From NCBI RefSeq assembly GCF_029914245.1, contig NZ_JARYZI010000004.1, positions 124,001-188,000 on the forward strand: 64,000 nucleotides of DNA, read 5' to 3'. The DNA is from Fusibacter bizertensis. Lineage in GTDB: Bacteria; Bacillota; Clostridia; Peptostreptococcales; Acidaminobacteraceae. The notes under the pieces are model-generated. The model made no database searches, was not told where the DNA came from, and was given only the letters and a program-made list of their open reading frames with translations. Numbering within the stretch: the stretch's first letter is position 1; each line of letters opens with the position of its first letter. A program made the translations under genes and the position numbers. This document shows, one piece after another, positions 9,053-17,571 of this stretch.

Positions 9053-11107
9053 TTACTTCTTATTTTCTATCCATCGATATGCATTTGCAGTAGGCATAAT
9101 TCCTCTTCTCCCTTTATTCAAGGTAATCATGTTAAGCTCTCCTAGTTGCGTCAGTATCCGCCTTACTTGATTCTCAGTTCTTACAAAGTTGCTATTTTCA
9201 CTATTTTTTGCAAGCGAAACCCTTGAAACTGATTGATCTAGTTTTATCATCGTTACAATAGCTCTTAAAAAATATGCTTGTTCTTCATTGATAAATAAAT
9301 CCTGATCTTGGTCCGGATGTGTATCATAATAGGTTTCGAAAGTCATGGCATCATCTGAGCTTAGATCAAGTGATTTGTCAAAAAATTTATCGTCAGGCAA
9401 ATCTACTACACTTAAACTATCCTTTTCTCTTACAGCTAGCATATATGTCAAAGTATTCTTAAGTTCTCTTACATTGCCAGACCAATCATATCGCATGAGA
9501 ATTTCCATTAGCGATTCACTGAAAGTTACTTTTGAAGAAGCCTGAGACTGTGCCATATGATCAATTAACGCAGGTATGTCTTCTTTTCTGTTTCTAAGTG
9601 GCTGAAGCTGAATAAAACCCATCTTTAAACGATAATATAAATCTTCTCTGAATTGCTTTTCTTCAATTAGTTGCTTTAAATCTTTATTTGTAGCGGCAAC
9701 GATTCTGACATCTATGGGTTTAATCTCATTACTTCCTATAGGCATAATCTCACGTTCTTCAAGCACACGCAAAAGTCTTGACTGAACTTTTAGTGATATG
9801 TCACCTATTTCATCTAAAAAAATCGTACCCCCATTGGCTTCTTCAAACAGGCCTGTCTTTCCACTTTTTTTAGCCCCTGTAAAGGCGCCCTCCACATATC
9901 CAAAAAGTTCACTTTCAATTAGATCATCTGAAAGCGCACTGAAATTTACCGCTAAAAAAGGGGCATCCGAGCGAGAAGACATATTGTGAATTGCACTTGC
10001 TGTAAGCTCTTTTCCAGTTCCACTCTCACCTTGAATCAATACGTTCATATCTGTTTTAGCAAGTTTTGTGATGATCGCTTTTAAACGTGTAATTGCATCT
10101 GATTGCCCTATGATATCGTCCAAATTATATTTAGCAATATGTCCCTTTTTATAGACATTTTCTCTTATCATTTTATGGTTCTGAAGTGTCTTAATCGAAA
10201 CACATGTTATCTCATTATTTGTGATTTTAAACTTATCAACACTAAATTCACTGCCATCGAGTGTGAGCTCCAAGTGAGAATCCTGTTGTTCCAATTGCAT
10301 AAAACTTAATAATTTTTTATTGTGAACAATTTGTTGAAGTGTATTGCCTTCAATTTTATACTTGTTGATTTTAAGTAATTTTTTCAATACTTCATTGCAT
10401 ACTATAATGCGGTAATCGTTATCATACATTAGTAATCCTGTATTAAAACTATGGATTACTTGTTCCATATTCTCATTGAGTTTCACAACTTCAGCGCGTG
10501 ATACTGCAAGTCCTCTAGCAATTTTTATAATTTTCTCAAGATACATCTTCGAAAAAGAACCCGAAGAATATTCTAAAAGATTGAGCTGCGAAAGAATTTT
10601 AGCAATCGTTCTAAAGTCAAATATCCTCGAACCAATATCATATATCCTTTGAATATGACGAGGGACATATCTCACTTCACCAGGTGTAATAGCGATTTCA
10701 AAATCAGCTACATTTAATTGGCATCCCGGATAATAAAGCGTTAGATTAAGATGGTCTAGTCCAATTTCTAGAAGTGCAGCATATACCTCTTTGGCACTTT
10801 CTTCTAAGTCATTTACAAGCAAAATTGGCACTTCAGAAGGTAGAGATACCAAGGCATCTAAAACATCATAATTTACAGTCCTATTGCCTATAATCTTCAT
10901 CACTGGTGGGATATTGATTTTACTTAAAACTTCATCGTGTAAAGCCTGACTCGAAAACACAAGTAAAGTCTCCCCGCTAAAACTCTCAATCCCATCGTCA
11001 CTGATGTATAGATTAATCTTTACTTTATCTGTTAAGAAAACTTTCAACTGATTTTCAAGTACAATTGCGGTATCTTTCGAGCCTGTTACCAAACCAATTT
11101 TATCCAT
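9053..11107 (-). CDS. Sigma-54-dependent transcriptional activator
   Basis: 684 residues. Start set at 11105-11107, where GGAGG precedes ATG by four bases; the longer frame reads through a hairpin. The N-terminal half (about 1-190) looks like a PrpR-type sensory fold, then a PAS-like segment (about 215-310), then the AAA+ domain: GESGTGKE Walker A, ESELFGYVEGAFTGA (the GAFTGA loop that contacts sigma-54) and GGTIFLDEIGDI Walker B. The C-terminus (about 600-684) lacks an obvious Fis-type helix and instead resembles a winged helix (TENQVRRILTQLGELNMITLNKGRRGI). It lies between iadA and the transporter gene, whose promoter is sigma-54 type, so it probably controls this cluster in response to a small molecule. 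Confidence 0.92.
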   Translation of the reverse strand: MDKIGLVTGSKDTAIVLENQLKVFLTDKVKINLYISDDGIESFSGETLLVFSSQALHDEVLSKINIPPVMKIIGNRTVNYDVLDALVSLPSEVPILLVNDLEESAKEVYAALLEIGLDHLNLTLYYPGCQLNVADFEIAITPGEVRYVPRHIQRIYDIGSRIFDFRTIAKILSQLNLLEYSSGSFSKMYLEKIIKIARGLAVSRAEVVKLNENMEQVIHSFNTGLLMYDNDYRIIVCNEVLKKLLKINKYKIEGNTLQQIVHNKKLLSFMQLEQQDSHLELTLDGSEFSVDKFKITNNEITCVSIKTLQNHKMIRENVYKKGHIAKYNLDDIIGQSDAITRLKAIITKLAKTDMNVLIQGESGTGKELTASAIHNMSSRSDAPFLAVNFSALSDDLIESELFGYVEGAFTGAKKSGKTGLFEEANGGTIFLDEIGDISLKVQSRLLRVLEEREIMPIGSNEIKPIDVRIVAATNKDLKQLIEEKQFREDLYYRLKMGFIQLQPLRNRKEDIPALIDHMAQSQASSKVTFSESLMEILMRYDWSGNVRELKNTLTYMLAVREKDSLSVVDLPDDKFFDKSLDLSSDDAMTFETYYDTHPDQDQDLFINEEQAYFLRAIVTMIKLDQSVSRVSLAKNSENSNFVRTENQVRRILTQLGELNMITLNKGRRGIMPTANAYRWIENKK

Positions 11108-11123
11108 ATTTCCTCCAACAAAA

Positions 11124-11155
11124 AGGCTGTATAATCTACTCATATTATACAGCCT
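11124..11155 (-). terminator. Hairpin between iadA and the activator gene (terminator or attenuator)
   Basis: Perfect 12-bp stem AGGCTGTATAAT / ATTATACAGCCT with an 8-base loop, followed on the minus strand by TTTTTG and then the activator's ribosome binding site. It could partly end iadA transcription and so set activator levels. The arm GGCTGTATAA resembles the terminator arm at 9035-9045. Confidence 0.6.
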
Positions 11156-11185
11156 CAAAGGTCAAATGTGTTCAATTAAGGTGTT

Positions 11186-12361
11186 TTATTTTTCAAATGT
11201 TCCCTTCACAATTAATTTATTTTCTTTATATAGCCATTTGCCTCTAGCGATTACATCAGTAATTTCAAATCGCTCCTTAGAAATTAATAAAATATCGGCA
11301 TCCATATTTTCCTTAAGTCTTCCTTTTTGATTTAACTTTAATAACTGTGCAGGATTAATTGTAAAAGGTTTTAACGCAACCTCTAAAGCCATATGATGTT
11401 CAAGCATTAAAGTTCTTAATGTTGCAAACATAGATGTAACTCTACCTACATCTAATCCTTTTAATTCGCCATTTTGATCAAATAGTGGAAGCGATCCCTG
11501 TCCATCAGAAGAAAATGTCATATGTGTGTCTGAAACACCTTTCTCAATTGCAGTTACAAATGCAAGTGCCGCTGGGACTTCCCCTTCTTCAATGAACTGA
11601 GGTACCGTAGACGTCGTAAAATCTATATAGCCACCTTCTCGTGCATATCTGATTGCTTCTTGATACAAGTCCGAATTTCTATTGGCATGTGTTGGTAAAA
11701 ATTGTGTCAGTGGTATCTCAGAGTTATCTTTCATTTGAAAGAGATAATTTAACATTTCTTTTCCATCACCTAGGTGAATATTAACAAGACCTGATTTACC
11801 AGAAAGAATCCCACCTACCCTAGCATCAGAAGCTACTTTTGCGAAATCATTCACAGTTGGAGATGAACTTCTATGATCAGAAATAGCGATTTCACCAATA
11901 CCCACTATTGGCTCAATCATCATGATATCCTTTTGTATAGACCCCGTTACAGTTACAAGTGGAATTCTATAAGAACCAGTATATACATAAGCTGATATCC
12001 CTTCCTCACGTAAACCATATGCCTTAGCAACTAACGATTCCATGTTCCGAGTTACGCCGTCAGTACCTAAACAACCTACAACTGTTGTAATTCCACCCAT
12101 TACAAGGTCACTTAATACAATTTCAGGTGTTCTTGTTTTAAAACCACCTTCACCGCCACCACCAAGCAAATGAACGTGACAATCAATTAATCCTGGAACC
12201 ATGATCTTACCTTTGGCATCAATCGTTTCAACGAAATCTGCATCAATTTTCAGTTCTATATTACTAGCGATTTTTGCGATTTTACCATCTGCAACTAGTA
12301 CATCCATAACACCTAAATCTTCCGGACTATAAATATGTGCATTCTTAATTAATTTAATCAT
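11186..12361 (-). CDS. iadA: Isoaspartyl dipeptidase (beta-aspartyl peptidase)
   Basis: 391 residues aligning with E. coli IadA over its whole length. Metal and substrate motifs seen: GLIDCHVHLLGGGGEGGFKTRTPE, VTGSIQKD, AISDHRSS, LPTHANRNSDLY and FSSDGQGSLPLFD. It is an amidohydrolase-fold zinc enzyme that cleaves beta-aspartyl dipeptides. At the place of the E. coli bridging carboxylated lysine (GVKCAISDHR) this protein has glutamate (GEIAISDHR). No signal peptide, so it acts in the cytoplasm on imported dipeptides. It lies downstream of a secreted cyanophycinase whose product is beta-Asp-Arg. GGAGG precedes the start. A TATAAT-like element at 12388-12393 might give extra transcription. Confidence 0.93.
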   Translation of the reverse strand: MIKLIKNAHIYSPEDLGVMDVLVADGKIAKIASNIELKIDADFVETIDAKGKIMVPGLIDCHVHLLGGGGEGGFKTRTPEIVLSDLVMGGITTVVGCLGTDGVTRNMESLVAKAYGLREEGISAYVYTGSYRIPLVTVTGSIQKDIMMIEPIVGIGEIAISDHRSSSPTVNDFAKVASDARVGGILSGKSGLVNIHLGDGKEMLNYLFQMKDNSEIPLTQFLPTHANRNSDLYQEAIRYAREGGYIDFTTSTVPQFIEEGEVPAALAFVTAIEKGVSDTHMTFSSDGQGSLPLFDQNGELKGLDVGRVTSMFATLRTLMLEHHMALEVALKPFTINPAQLLKLNQKGRLKENMDADILLISKERFEITDVIARGKWLYKENKLIVKGTFEK

Positions 12362-12425
12362 TGTACCCTCCAGTGAATTACGCTTTAATTATATCTTTTT
12401 ATTCATAATTAATCTATTCTTCTAA

Positions 12426-13985
12426 TTACTTTAGTTGCCTTAAATAATTGTTAAAAGTTTCCTTCAAATGCATTCCCAGCTCATCTTTAGAAAAACCAAG
12501 GCGTGTATCTGCATCTTTATATTCTATAACTTCAAATTTCATTTTTACCAATTTATTCTCTTTGTCAATTTTTTCAGTCAAATAATCACCGACATCTTTG
12601 TTCATAACGATGACATCTACATGGCCCTTTAGCAATTGTTTGAGCAACACTTCATCTCTACTGAAATATGCTTTTTCAATTTTCCGATCTTCTCGTAATT
12701 GTTCAAAATAACTATATCCCTTAACTAGACCTATTTTATAGTTCAGCAAGTCTTTATAACTGCTTACATTGACCTTAGAATCCGTTATTGCATAAAAGCA
12801 ATATATACTTTGCGTACGATAAGGTTCACTATAATCAAGGTAATTTAACCTATCAGTTCTATAACTAATTGTCGGCAAAATATTGGATATTTTATCCCGT
12901 ATCATATTGATAGAAGTATCCCATGGAACCAACTGAAACTCTATATTATAAGCTGTATTTTTAAATGCTTGTCTGATGAGTTCGATATCTTTGCCACTAA
13001 ATTGATCGTTTTCATATATAATATAAGGCTCATAAGGTGAAGTAGCAACTTTTATCACGTTTGACAGCTTTGATTCGGATACTGCAAGTTCAAAGCCCAC
13101 ACCTTCTATATCTACAATTCCCCGAGCCAAACTTTCTATCTCACGTACTTCATCATTGATATAACCATATATTTCTTTGATTGTTTCATTCATTGCAATT
13201 GATAAACCTTGAAATGCATCACTGTGTTGTGACACATTTTTTATTTCATTTGATATCGTGTTACTTGCCGCTTTTATAGAGTCACTTACTTTCTCTGTAT
13301 GGTTAAAAGCATCTCCAACACTTTGAAAAGCTGTTATACCTGAAAGCATGTTTTTAGAAATTTCATCAATTTCCAATACGATTTTAGTTAATTCTTGAGT
13401 AATCGCTTCCGATTGACCAATCATATCGGACATAAATTTTGTCAAACCTTTAGTAACACCTTCAGTTTCAAGAGACAACTTTCTAATTTCATCTGCGACA
13501 ACAGAGAAACCACGTCCATGATTTCCCGCTCTTGCTGCTTCAATACTCGCATTAAGTGCTAATAGATTGGTCTGAGAGTTGATCTTTTTGATTCTATTTG
13601 TCATAGACTGAGCTTCATGAGAGATTTCACTAAGCTGATCTACATTCTTTTTTGTTGTCCCTAGGTTTTGATTCATATACTTAAGCGCCTTTGCTTCTTC
13701 CACCATCTTATCTACATTTAAAGTCAATAATTCTTTAGAGTCTACAAGTTCATGCTTCATACCTTCCATATCTCTTTCAAACGATTCAGAAGAAATCGCG
13801 ATGCTTTCAAAAGTCGAAAGCATCGCCTGAACATTCGAAACTTGGCAAGTTGAAGTTTCTTGTAGCGTGTGAATATTGGATTGAATATCATTTAAATCTA
13901 AATTAACCTGATCAATTTTGACTGAAAATTCAGTAATGAATTTCAGCAATCTTTCAGACTTCTTCTCACCTTCACTTACCATCAC
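12426..13985 (-). CDS. Cytoplasmic chemoreceptor fused to a C-terminal solute-binding domain
   Basis: 519 residues (GTG at 13983-13985; the next codon is ATG). The first 300 residues are a coiled-coil methyl-accepting signalling domain with its tip NLLALNASIEAARAG near residue 138 and [16 protein letters not shown] after it. From about residue 305 to the end it reads as a bacterial extracellular solute-binding family 3 domain (VIKVATSPYEPYIIYEN, FSGKDIELIRQAF, YRTDRLNYLDYSEPY, YKIGLVKGYSYFEQL). No membrane helix or signal peptide is seen, so the binding domain must be cytoplasmic, contrary to its usual place. It lies between the cyanophycinase and iadA genes, so it may sense an imported dipeptide or amino acid. 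Probably cotranscribed with both. Confidence 0.88.
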   Translation of the reverse strand: MMVSEGEKKSERLLKFITEFSVKIDQVNLDLNDIQSNIHTLQETSTCQVSNVQAMLSTFESIAISSESFERDMEGMKHELVDSKELLTLNVDKMVEEAKALKYMNQNLGTTKKNVDQLSEISHEAQSMTNRIKKINSQTNLLALNASIEAARAGNHGRGFSVVADEIRKLSLETEGVTKGLTKFMSDMIGQSEAITQELTKIVLEIDEISKNMLSGITAFQSVGDAFNHTEKVSDSIKAASNTISNEIKNVSQHSDAFQGLSIAMNETIKEIYGYINDEVREIESLARGIVDIEGVGFELAVSESKLSNVIKVATSPYEPYIIYENDQFSGKDIELIRQAFKNTAYNIEFQLVPWDTSINMIRDKISNILPTISYRTDRLNYLDYSEPYRTQSIYCFYAITDSKVNVSSYKDLLNYKIGLVKGYSYFEQLREDRKIEKAYFSRDEVLLKQLLKGHVDVIVMNKDVGDYLTEKIDKENKLVKMKFEVIEYKDADTRLGFSKDELGMHLKETFNNYLRQLK

Positions 13986-14003
13986 TTACCTCACACTCAT
14001 TTA

Positions 14004-15431
14004 TTATGGCAACATCAATATTTGTCCAACTTTTATCACATTTGGATTTTGAATCTGGTTGAGTTCAATTAGAGCCTCACTTGTGATGTTGAATTTCTCA
14101 GCAATCTTCCACAAAACATCACCTGCCACAACTTTATAAGATTTATCTGACTTTTGAACATCCATCTTAACCATTAAATCAATTGGTTGTATTTCTAGCG
14201 CGACATTTTCAAAAGAATATAGATCTGCAGCACCTGATTGCCCCCAATATCCTTCGGTATCCTCAGCTTTTGAAAATGAAAACTCATATCCTGATAACGC
14301 TTCATCAAGTAGGTAAGTACTAACTTTTGATTTAGCTTCATTATCCACAAGTTCAAATGCAATAAAATCTCTAAATCTTTGACTCGGACTCATCGGTCCA
14401 CCCCATAGTGTTTCTTGTGTATACATGTACTCATATCCAATAGTCGTATATTTGTCTGCATCCATCTCAGCCTTATTCATTGCAAGGTCATATTGATCAT
14501 TACCCTCAAGGTAAGAAACTTTGATGCCAGTATAGCCAGAATCTTTCTTAGCATAGGTCATATCAAGTATAACAACGCCACCTGTACCTGCAACGCTAAT
14601 CTTATTTAATCGACCATCATAGATTAGAGCCGTATTCTCTTCAACGCCATATGCATGTGACCAAATTTCTTTGTTATCATATGCAGTAACGACCAAACGC
14701 CCTAATCTTGCTTTTCTATCAAAATGTTGGTCAACAATACCATGCGAAAAGAATCCCAACCCCTCAGTAACTACTAAACCACCTTCGTTTTGATAGTCCA
14801 TTGATGCAGTATCGAAATCTTCAGTATAACCATTTCTAAGTGCATTTAAACTGTCGCCTCCTGCGATCATCAATTCACTCATGATAGCAGCACCTGCACT
14901 TGAACCGCCAATCACACCACCCTTATTATAAACTTTCCAGATTTCATCAAGAACAGGCGTATTAGAGCCATCAGAATTAATCAAGATCTCAGTGATTCTT
15001 AGTTGGTCACCGCCAACAAACCATATTCCAGTTAAATTTTCTACCATTTGAACCACTTCGGCGCTGTTTCCATTGTCAGACCATAATGATTCATCAACGT
15101 CCTGCGTTTTTGAATCATCTTTTACTGCCAATGGTAAAATCACAACTTGAGACTCATCAAGTCCTCTTGTCACCATATCTTCTACAAAGAGATTTGCATA
15201 TTTTGCCGGACTGCCACTTGCAGCAGGGACTATGCCAATTTTAGCATCCTGATCACCACCTGCACGTTCTATAAATGCTTCATAGACAGCGTCATTGTCG
15301 GCTCTTAAAGCTCCTCCTACTATAACTAGTGATCCTGTTTCTTGAACATCCTCTCCCCATGTTATAGTTCCAACAAGCGATGTTGAAACGATTAACGACA
15401 ATAGTAATACCATTATTGCTAGCTTTCTCAT
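14004..15431 (-). CDS. Secreted cyanophycinase (peptidase S51) with C-terminal LysM domain
   Basis: 475 residues from the ATG at 15429-15431, which has GGAGG five bases upstream. A signal peptide (MRKLAIMVLLLSLIVSTS) precedes a cyanophycinase domain: GSLVIVGGALRADND, GIVPAASGSP, WFVGGDQLRI, the nucleophile motif GGSSAGAAIMS near residue 175, DQHFDRKARLGRL and GVEENTALIYDG. Cyanophycinases are serine peptidases that cut multi-L-arginyl-poly-aspartate into beta-Asp-Arg dipeptides. The last 45 residues are a LysM repeat (YKVVAGDVLWKIAEKFNI, NPNVIKVGQILMLP) that would hold the enzyme at the cell wall. It is the first gene after a sigma-54 promoter, followed by the chemoreceptor fusion and iadA. 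The related S51 dipeptidase E is shorter and lacks the DQHF motif. Confidence 0.9.
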   Translation of the reverse strand: MRKLAIMVLLLSLIVSTSLVGTITWGEDVQETGSLVIVGGALRADNDAVYEAFIERAGGDQDAKIGIVPAASGSPAKYANLFVEDMVTRGLDESQVVILPLAVKDDSKTQDVDESLWSDNGNSAEVVQMVENLTGIWFVGGDQLRITEILINSDGSNTPVLDEIWKVYNKGGVIGGSSAGAAIMSELMIAGGDSLNALRNGYTEDFDTASMDYQNEGGLVVTEGLGFFSHGIVDQHFDRKARLGRLVVTAYDNKEIWSHAYGVEENTALIYDGRLNKISVAGTGGVVILDMTYAKKDSGYTGIKVSYLEGNDQYDLAMNKAEMDADKYTTIGYEYMYTQETLWGGPMSPSQRFRDFIAFELVDNEAKSKVSTYLLDEALSGYEFSFSKAEDTEGYWGQSGAADLYSFENVALEIQPIDLMVKMDVQKSDKSYKVVAGDVLWKIAEKFNITSEALIELNQIQNPNVIKVGQILMLP

Positions 15432-15470
15432 GAATACCTCCACCACTAAATATTTGATATATAAGTATAT

Positions 15471-15486
15471 TGCAAAAGTTATGCCA
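15471..15486 (-). promoter_or_regulatory. Sigma-54 (-24/-12) promoter for the cyanophycinase operon
   Basis: Minus strand TGGCAT-AACTT-TTGCA, with exact RpoN spacing and invariant GG and GC positions. It lies 40 bases before the cyanophycinase start and downstream of the terminator of the preceding gene. Confidence 0.85.
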
Positions 15487-15510
15487 TAAAGATTTACGTC
15501 AACGAGACAT

Positions 15511-15547
15511 AAAAAAAGAGACTTTGAATAAACAAAGTCTCTTTAAA
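15511..15547 (-). terminator. Terminator after the cyclase gene
   Basis: 12-bp stem AAAGAGACTTTG / CAAAGTCTCTTT with a six-base loop, followed on the minus strand by TTTTTTT. It insulates the sigma-54 promoter from the zwf transcript. Confidence 0.88.
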
Positions 15548-15557
15548 AAAACCTAAA

Positions 15558-15583
15558 ACAACCTAATTAATCTTATTTCACCT
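15558..15583. promoter_or_regulatory. Candidate upstream activator site for the cyanophycinase promoter
   Basis: Contains ACAACCT (15558-15564) and TATTTCACCT (15574-15583), about 75-95 bases upstream of the -24 element. The same two blocks occur contiguously at 9012-9027 upstream of the YfcC promoter. The second block overlaps the 3' end of the cyclase gene, so part of the match could be coding coincidence. Confidence 0.4.
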
Positions 15584-16208
15584 CAATCGCCCTCATGAAT
15601 GCCCTTGATGGCAGTCCTTCAACACCAGCAATTTTTAAAGGAATACAGATAAAATCATATCTACCTTCTTTAATATCTTTTAGCGCAAGTCCCTCGATAA
15701 TATATATCCCATTTCCAAGCAAAATACTATGGGTAGGATGATTAGGAACACTACGTTCAATACCAAGGGCATCAATCCCTACTGCTTTTACGCTACAATT
15801 TTCTAGATAAGTTGCACCCGAAGCATCAAGGTAGTCGTATTCTGGATTAAACATATGATCATAAGAATTTTTTGTCTTGATGATTACGATGTCACCCTTT
15901 TGAATCTCATATTTCTTCAAAAAATCCGCTCCAACTTCATGTGATTCCTCTAAGCTAAAGTCTACCACGATACAAGTACCATTTACTGACTCAAGATCAA
16001 ATTCATCTGATGAATGACCATCTGGCAACATATGTAGGGGCATATCAATATGCGTACCTGTATGGAGATCCATGTAAATACTCGATTCATAGTGGCCATT
16101 TACTTCATGCGTCGCTCTTACTGTTAATTTTGGTTTTTTTTCGTCCTTATTCTTATAAACCATCATTTCTGGATATATGGTCATGGTTACATCTGTCCAA
16201 TTTTTCAT
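15573..16208 (-). CDS. Cyclase family protein (KynB-like metal-dependent hydrolase)
   Basis: 211 residues. The start chosen is the ATG that overlaps the zwf stop in ATGA, with GGAGG five bases upstream; the longer frame adds four residues. The metal-binding signature HTGTHIDMPLHM of the PF04199 cyclase/arylformamidase family is near residue 50, with a later VGIDALGIE motif and HSILLGNGIYIIEGL. Members hydrolyse N-formylkynurenine, isatin or cyclic amides; the substrate here is unknown. Translational coupling to zwf suggests cotranscription with gnd-zwf, perhaps only by position. The sequence is too generic to name kynB. Confidence 0.82.
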   Translation of the reverse strand: MKNWTDVTMTIYPEMMVYKNKDEKKPKLTVRATHEVNGHYESSIYMDLHTGTHIDMPLHMLPDGHSSDEFDLESVNGTCIVVDFSLEESHEVGADFLKKYEIQKGDIVIIKTKNSYDHMFNPEYDYLDASGATYLENCSVKAVGIDALGIERSVPNHPTHSILLGNGIYIIEGLALKDIKEGRYDFICIPLKIAGVEGLPSRAFMRAIEVK

Positions 16209-17560
16209 GCATTCCTCCATTTTTCGTCGACCACTTGCATTATTTCAGATTCTGACTGGTATACATGCAAGGGTTCAAAACGTTTCATCCGATTAATACT
16301 ATCTATAATTCTCCATGAACTTTCAATTTCATCCCATCTTGTGAATAGTGATGAATCATCATGAATAACATCCAATATGAGTTTTTCATACGCCTCGGCA
16401 GAGTTACCTACCACGTTGCACATATGGCAATAATCTAACCGCATAGGCATGGTATAGGCTTGTAAGCCAGGTGCTTTACCATTGAACTTTAGTACAATAC
16501 CTTCCCTTGGAAAAATCTCAATCGTCAAGGTGTTTTTTTCTGGTTGTCCCTTTTCAAAGAAGCAACTTGCATCTTTGAAGGTTACTATAATTTCAGCTAA
16601 TTTATGCGACATCTTTTTACCCGTCATCAGATAAAACGGCGTATTACGCCATCTTTGGGTATTCACATATGCCTTAATCGCTACAAATGTCTCTGTTTTT
16701 GAATCCACTGGGATTCCTTTTTCCTGAAGATAACCCGCATATTGACCAAAAACTATGTCATCACTAATTTGTAAATTCTCTAGCACTTCAACCTTTTGAT
16801 TTTTGATGAGTGTATCGCTAAGTCCCATAGGCGAGTCCATGGCAACGAGTGCTAACGTTTGAAAGAGATGATTTTGAACCATATCCTTTAAAGCCCCAGA
16901 GCGATCATAATACCCCCCACGCTGCTTCACCGATTCAGATTCTAACGCAACAATTTTTATATTTTCAATATTTTCATGATTCCAAATACTCTCAAAAATT
17001 TTATTGGCAAAACGAACCGTCAAAACATTTTGGAGCATTTCTTTACCCAAGTAATGGTCTATCCTATACACTTGAGATTCTTCAATTGATTCAAGTAGCA
17101 AGCGGTTGTACGCTTTAGCTGTATCTAAGTCCTCACCAAACGGTTTCTCAAATACAATCTTTGAGCGCATATCACCGCGTACAATCATTTGATTAACAAT
17201 CAATGCGCGTGCAATAATCGGGAAATAATGTGGCGCAGTAGCCAAATAATATATCTTCTGACCGCCCTGTGATAGGTTAAGTGATGCAACATATAGTTTG
17301 AAAATTTCAAAGTTTGCCTCAACTGAAAAATCCATGGTTAAATAGTGAATCCGCCCTTGGAACGCTTCCCAATGTGGATATTCACCTTCTATTTTTTCTC
17401 TGATCTCGGCAACAAAAGATGCGGTCTCATAGTGGCGTCTTCCAATACAGACTATTGTAAAAGGATCAGGTAGTTGTTCTTCCTCATACAGACGATAAAG
17501 CGCAGGTATAAGTTTTTTTGTGGTTAGGTCGCCTGTAGCACCAAATATCGTAAATAACAT
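16205..17560 (-). CDS. zwf: Glucose-6-phosphate 1-dehydrogenase
   Basis: 451 residues, slightly shorter than the usual 480-490. The N-terminal nucleotide-binding motif FGATGDLTTKKLIPALYRL and the active-site signature RIDHYLGKEMLQNVL (catalytic His) are intact, followed by FANKIFESIWN. It oxidises glucose 6-phosphate to 6-phosphogluconolactone, making NADPH. It lies 11 bases after gnd, so two oxidative pentose phosphate enzymes are coexpressed; no lactonase gene is adjacent. The start has AAGGGGAG upstream. Confidence 0.95.
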   Translation of the reverse strand: MLFTIFGATGDLTTKKLIPALYRLYEEEQLPDPFTIVCIGRRHYETASFVAEIREKIEGEYPHWEAFQGRIHYLTMDFSVEANFEIFKLYVASLNLSQGGQKIYYLATAPHYFPIIARALIVNQMIVRGDMRSKIVFEKPFGEDLDTAKAYNRLLLESIEESQVYRIDHYLGKEMLQNVLTVRFANKIFESIWNHENIENIKIVALESESVKQRGGYYDRSGALKDMVQNHLFQTLALVAMDSPMGLSDTLIKNQKVEVLENLQISDDIVFGQYAGYLQEKGIPVDSKTETFVAIKAYVNTQRWRNTPFYLMTGKKMSHKLAEIIVTFKDASCFFEKGQPEKNTLTIEIFPREGIVLKFNGKAPGLQAYTMPMRLDYCHMCNVVGNSAEAYEKLILDVIHDDSSLFTRWDEIESSWRIIDSINRMKRFEPLHVYQSESEIMQVVDEKWRNA

Positions 17561-17571
17561 AGACTCTCCCC

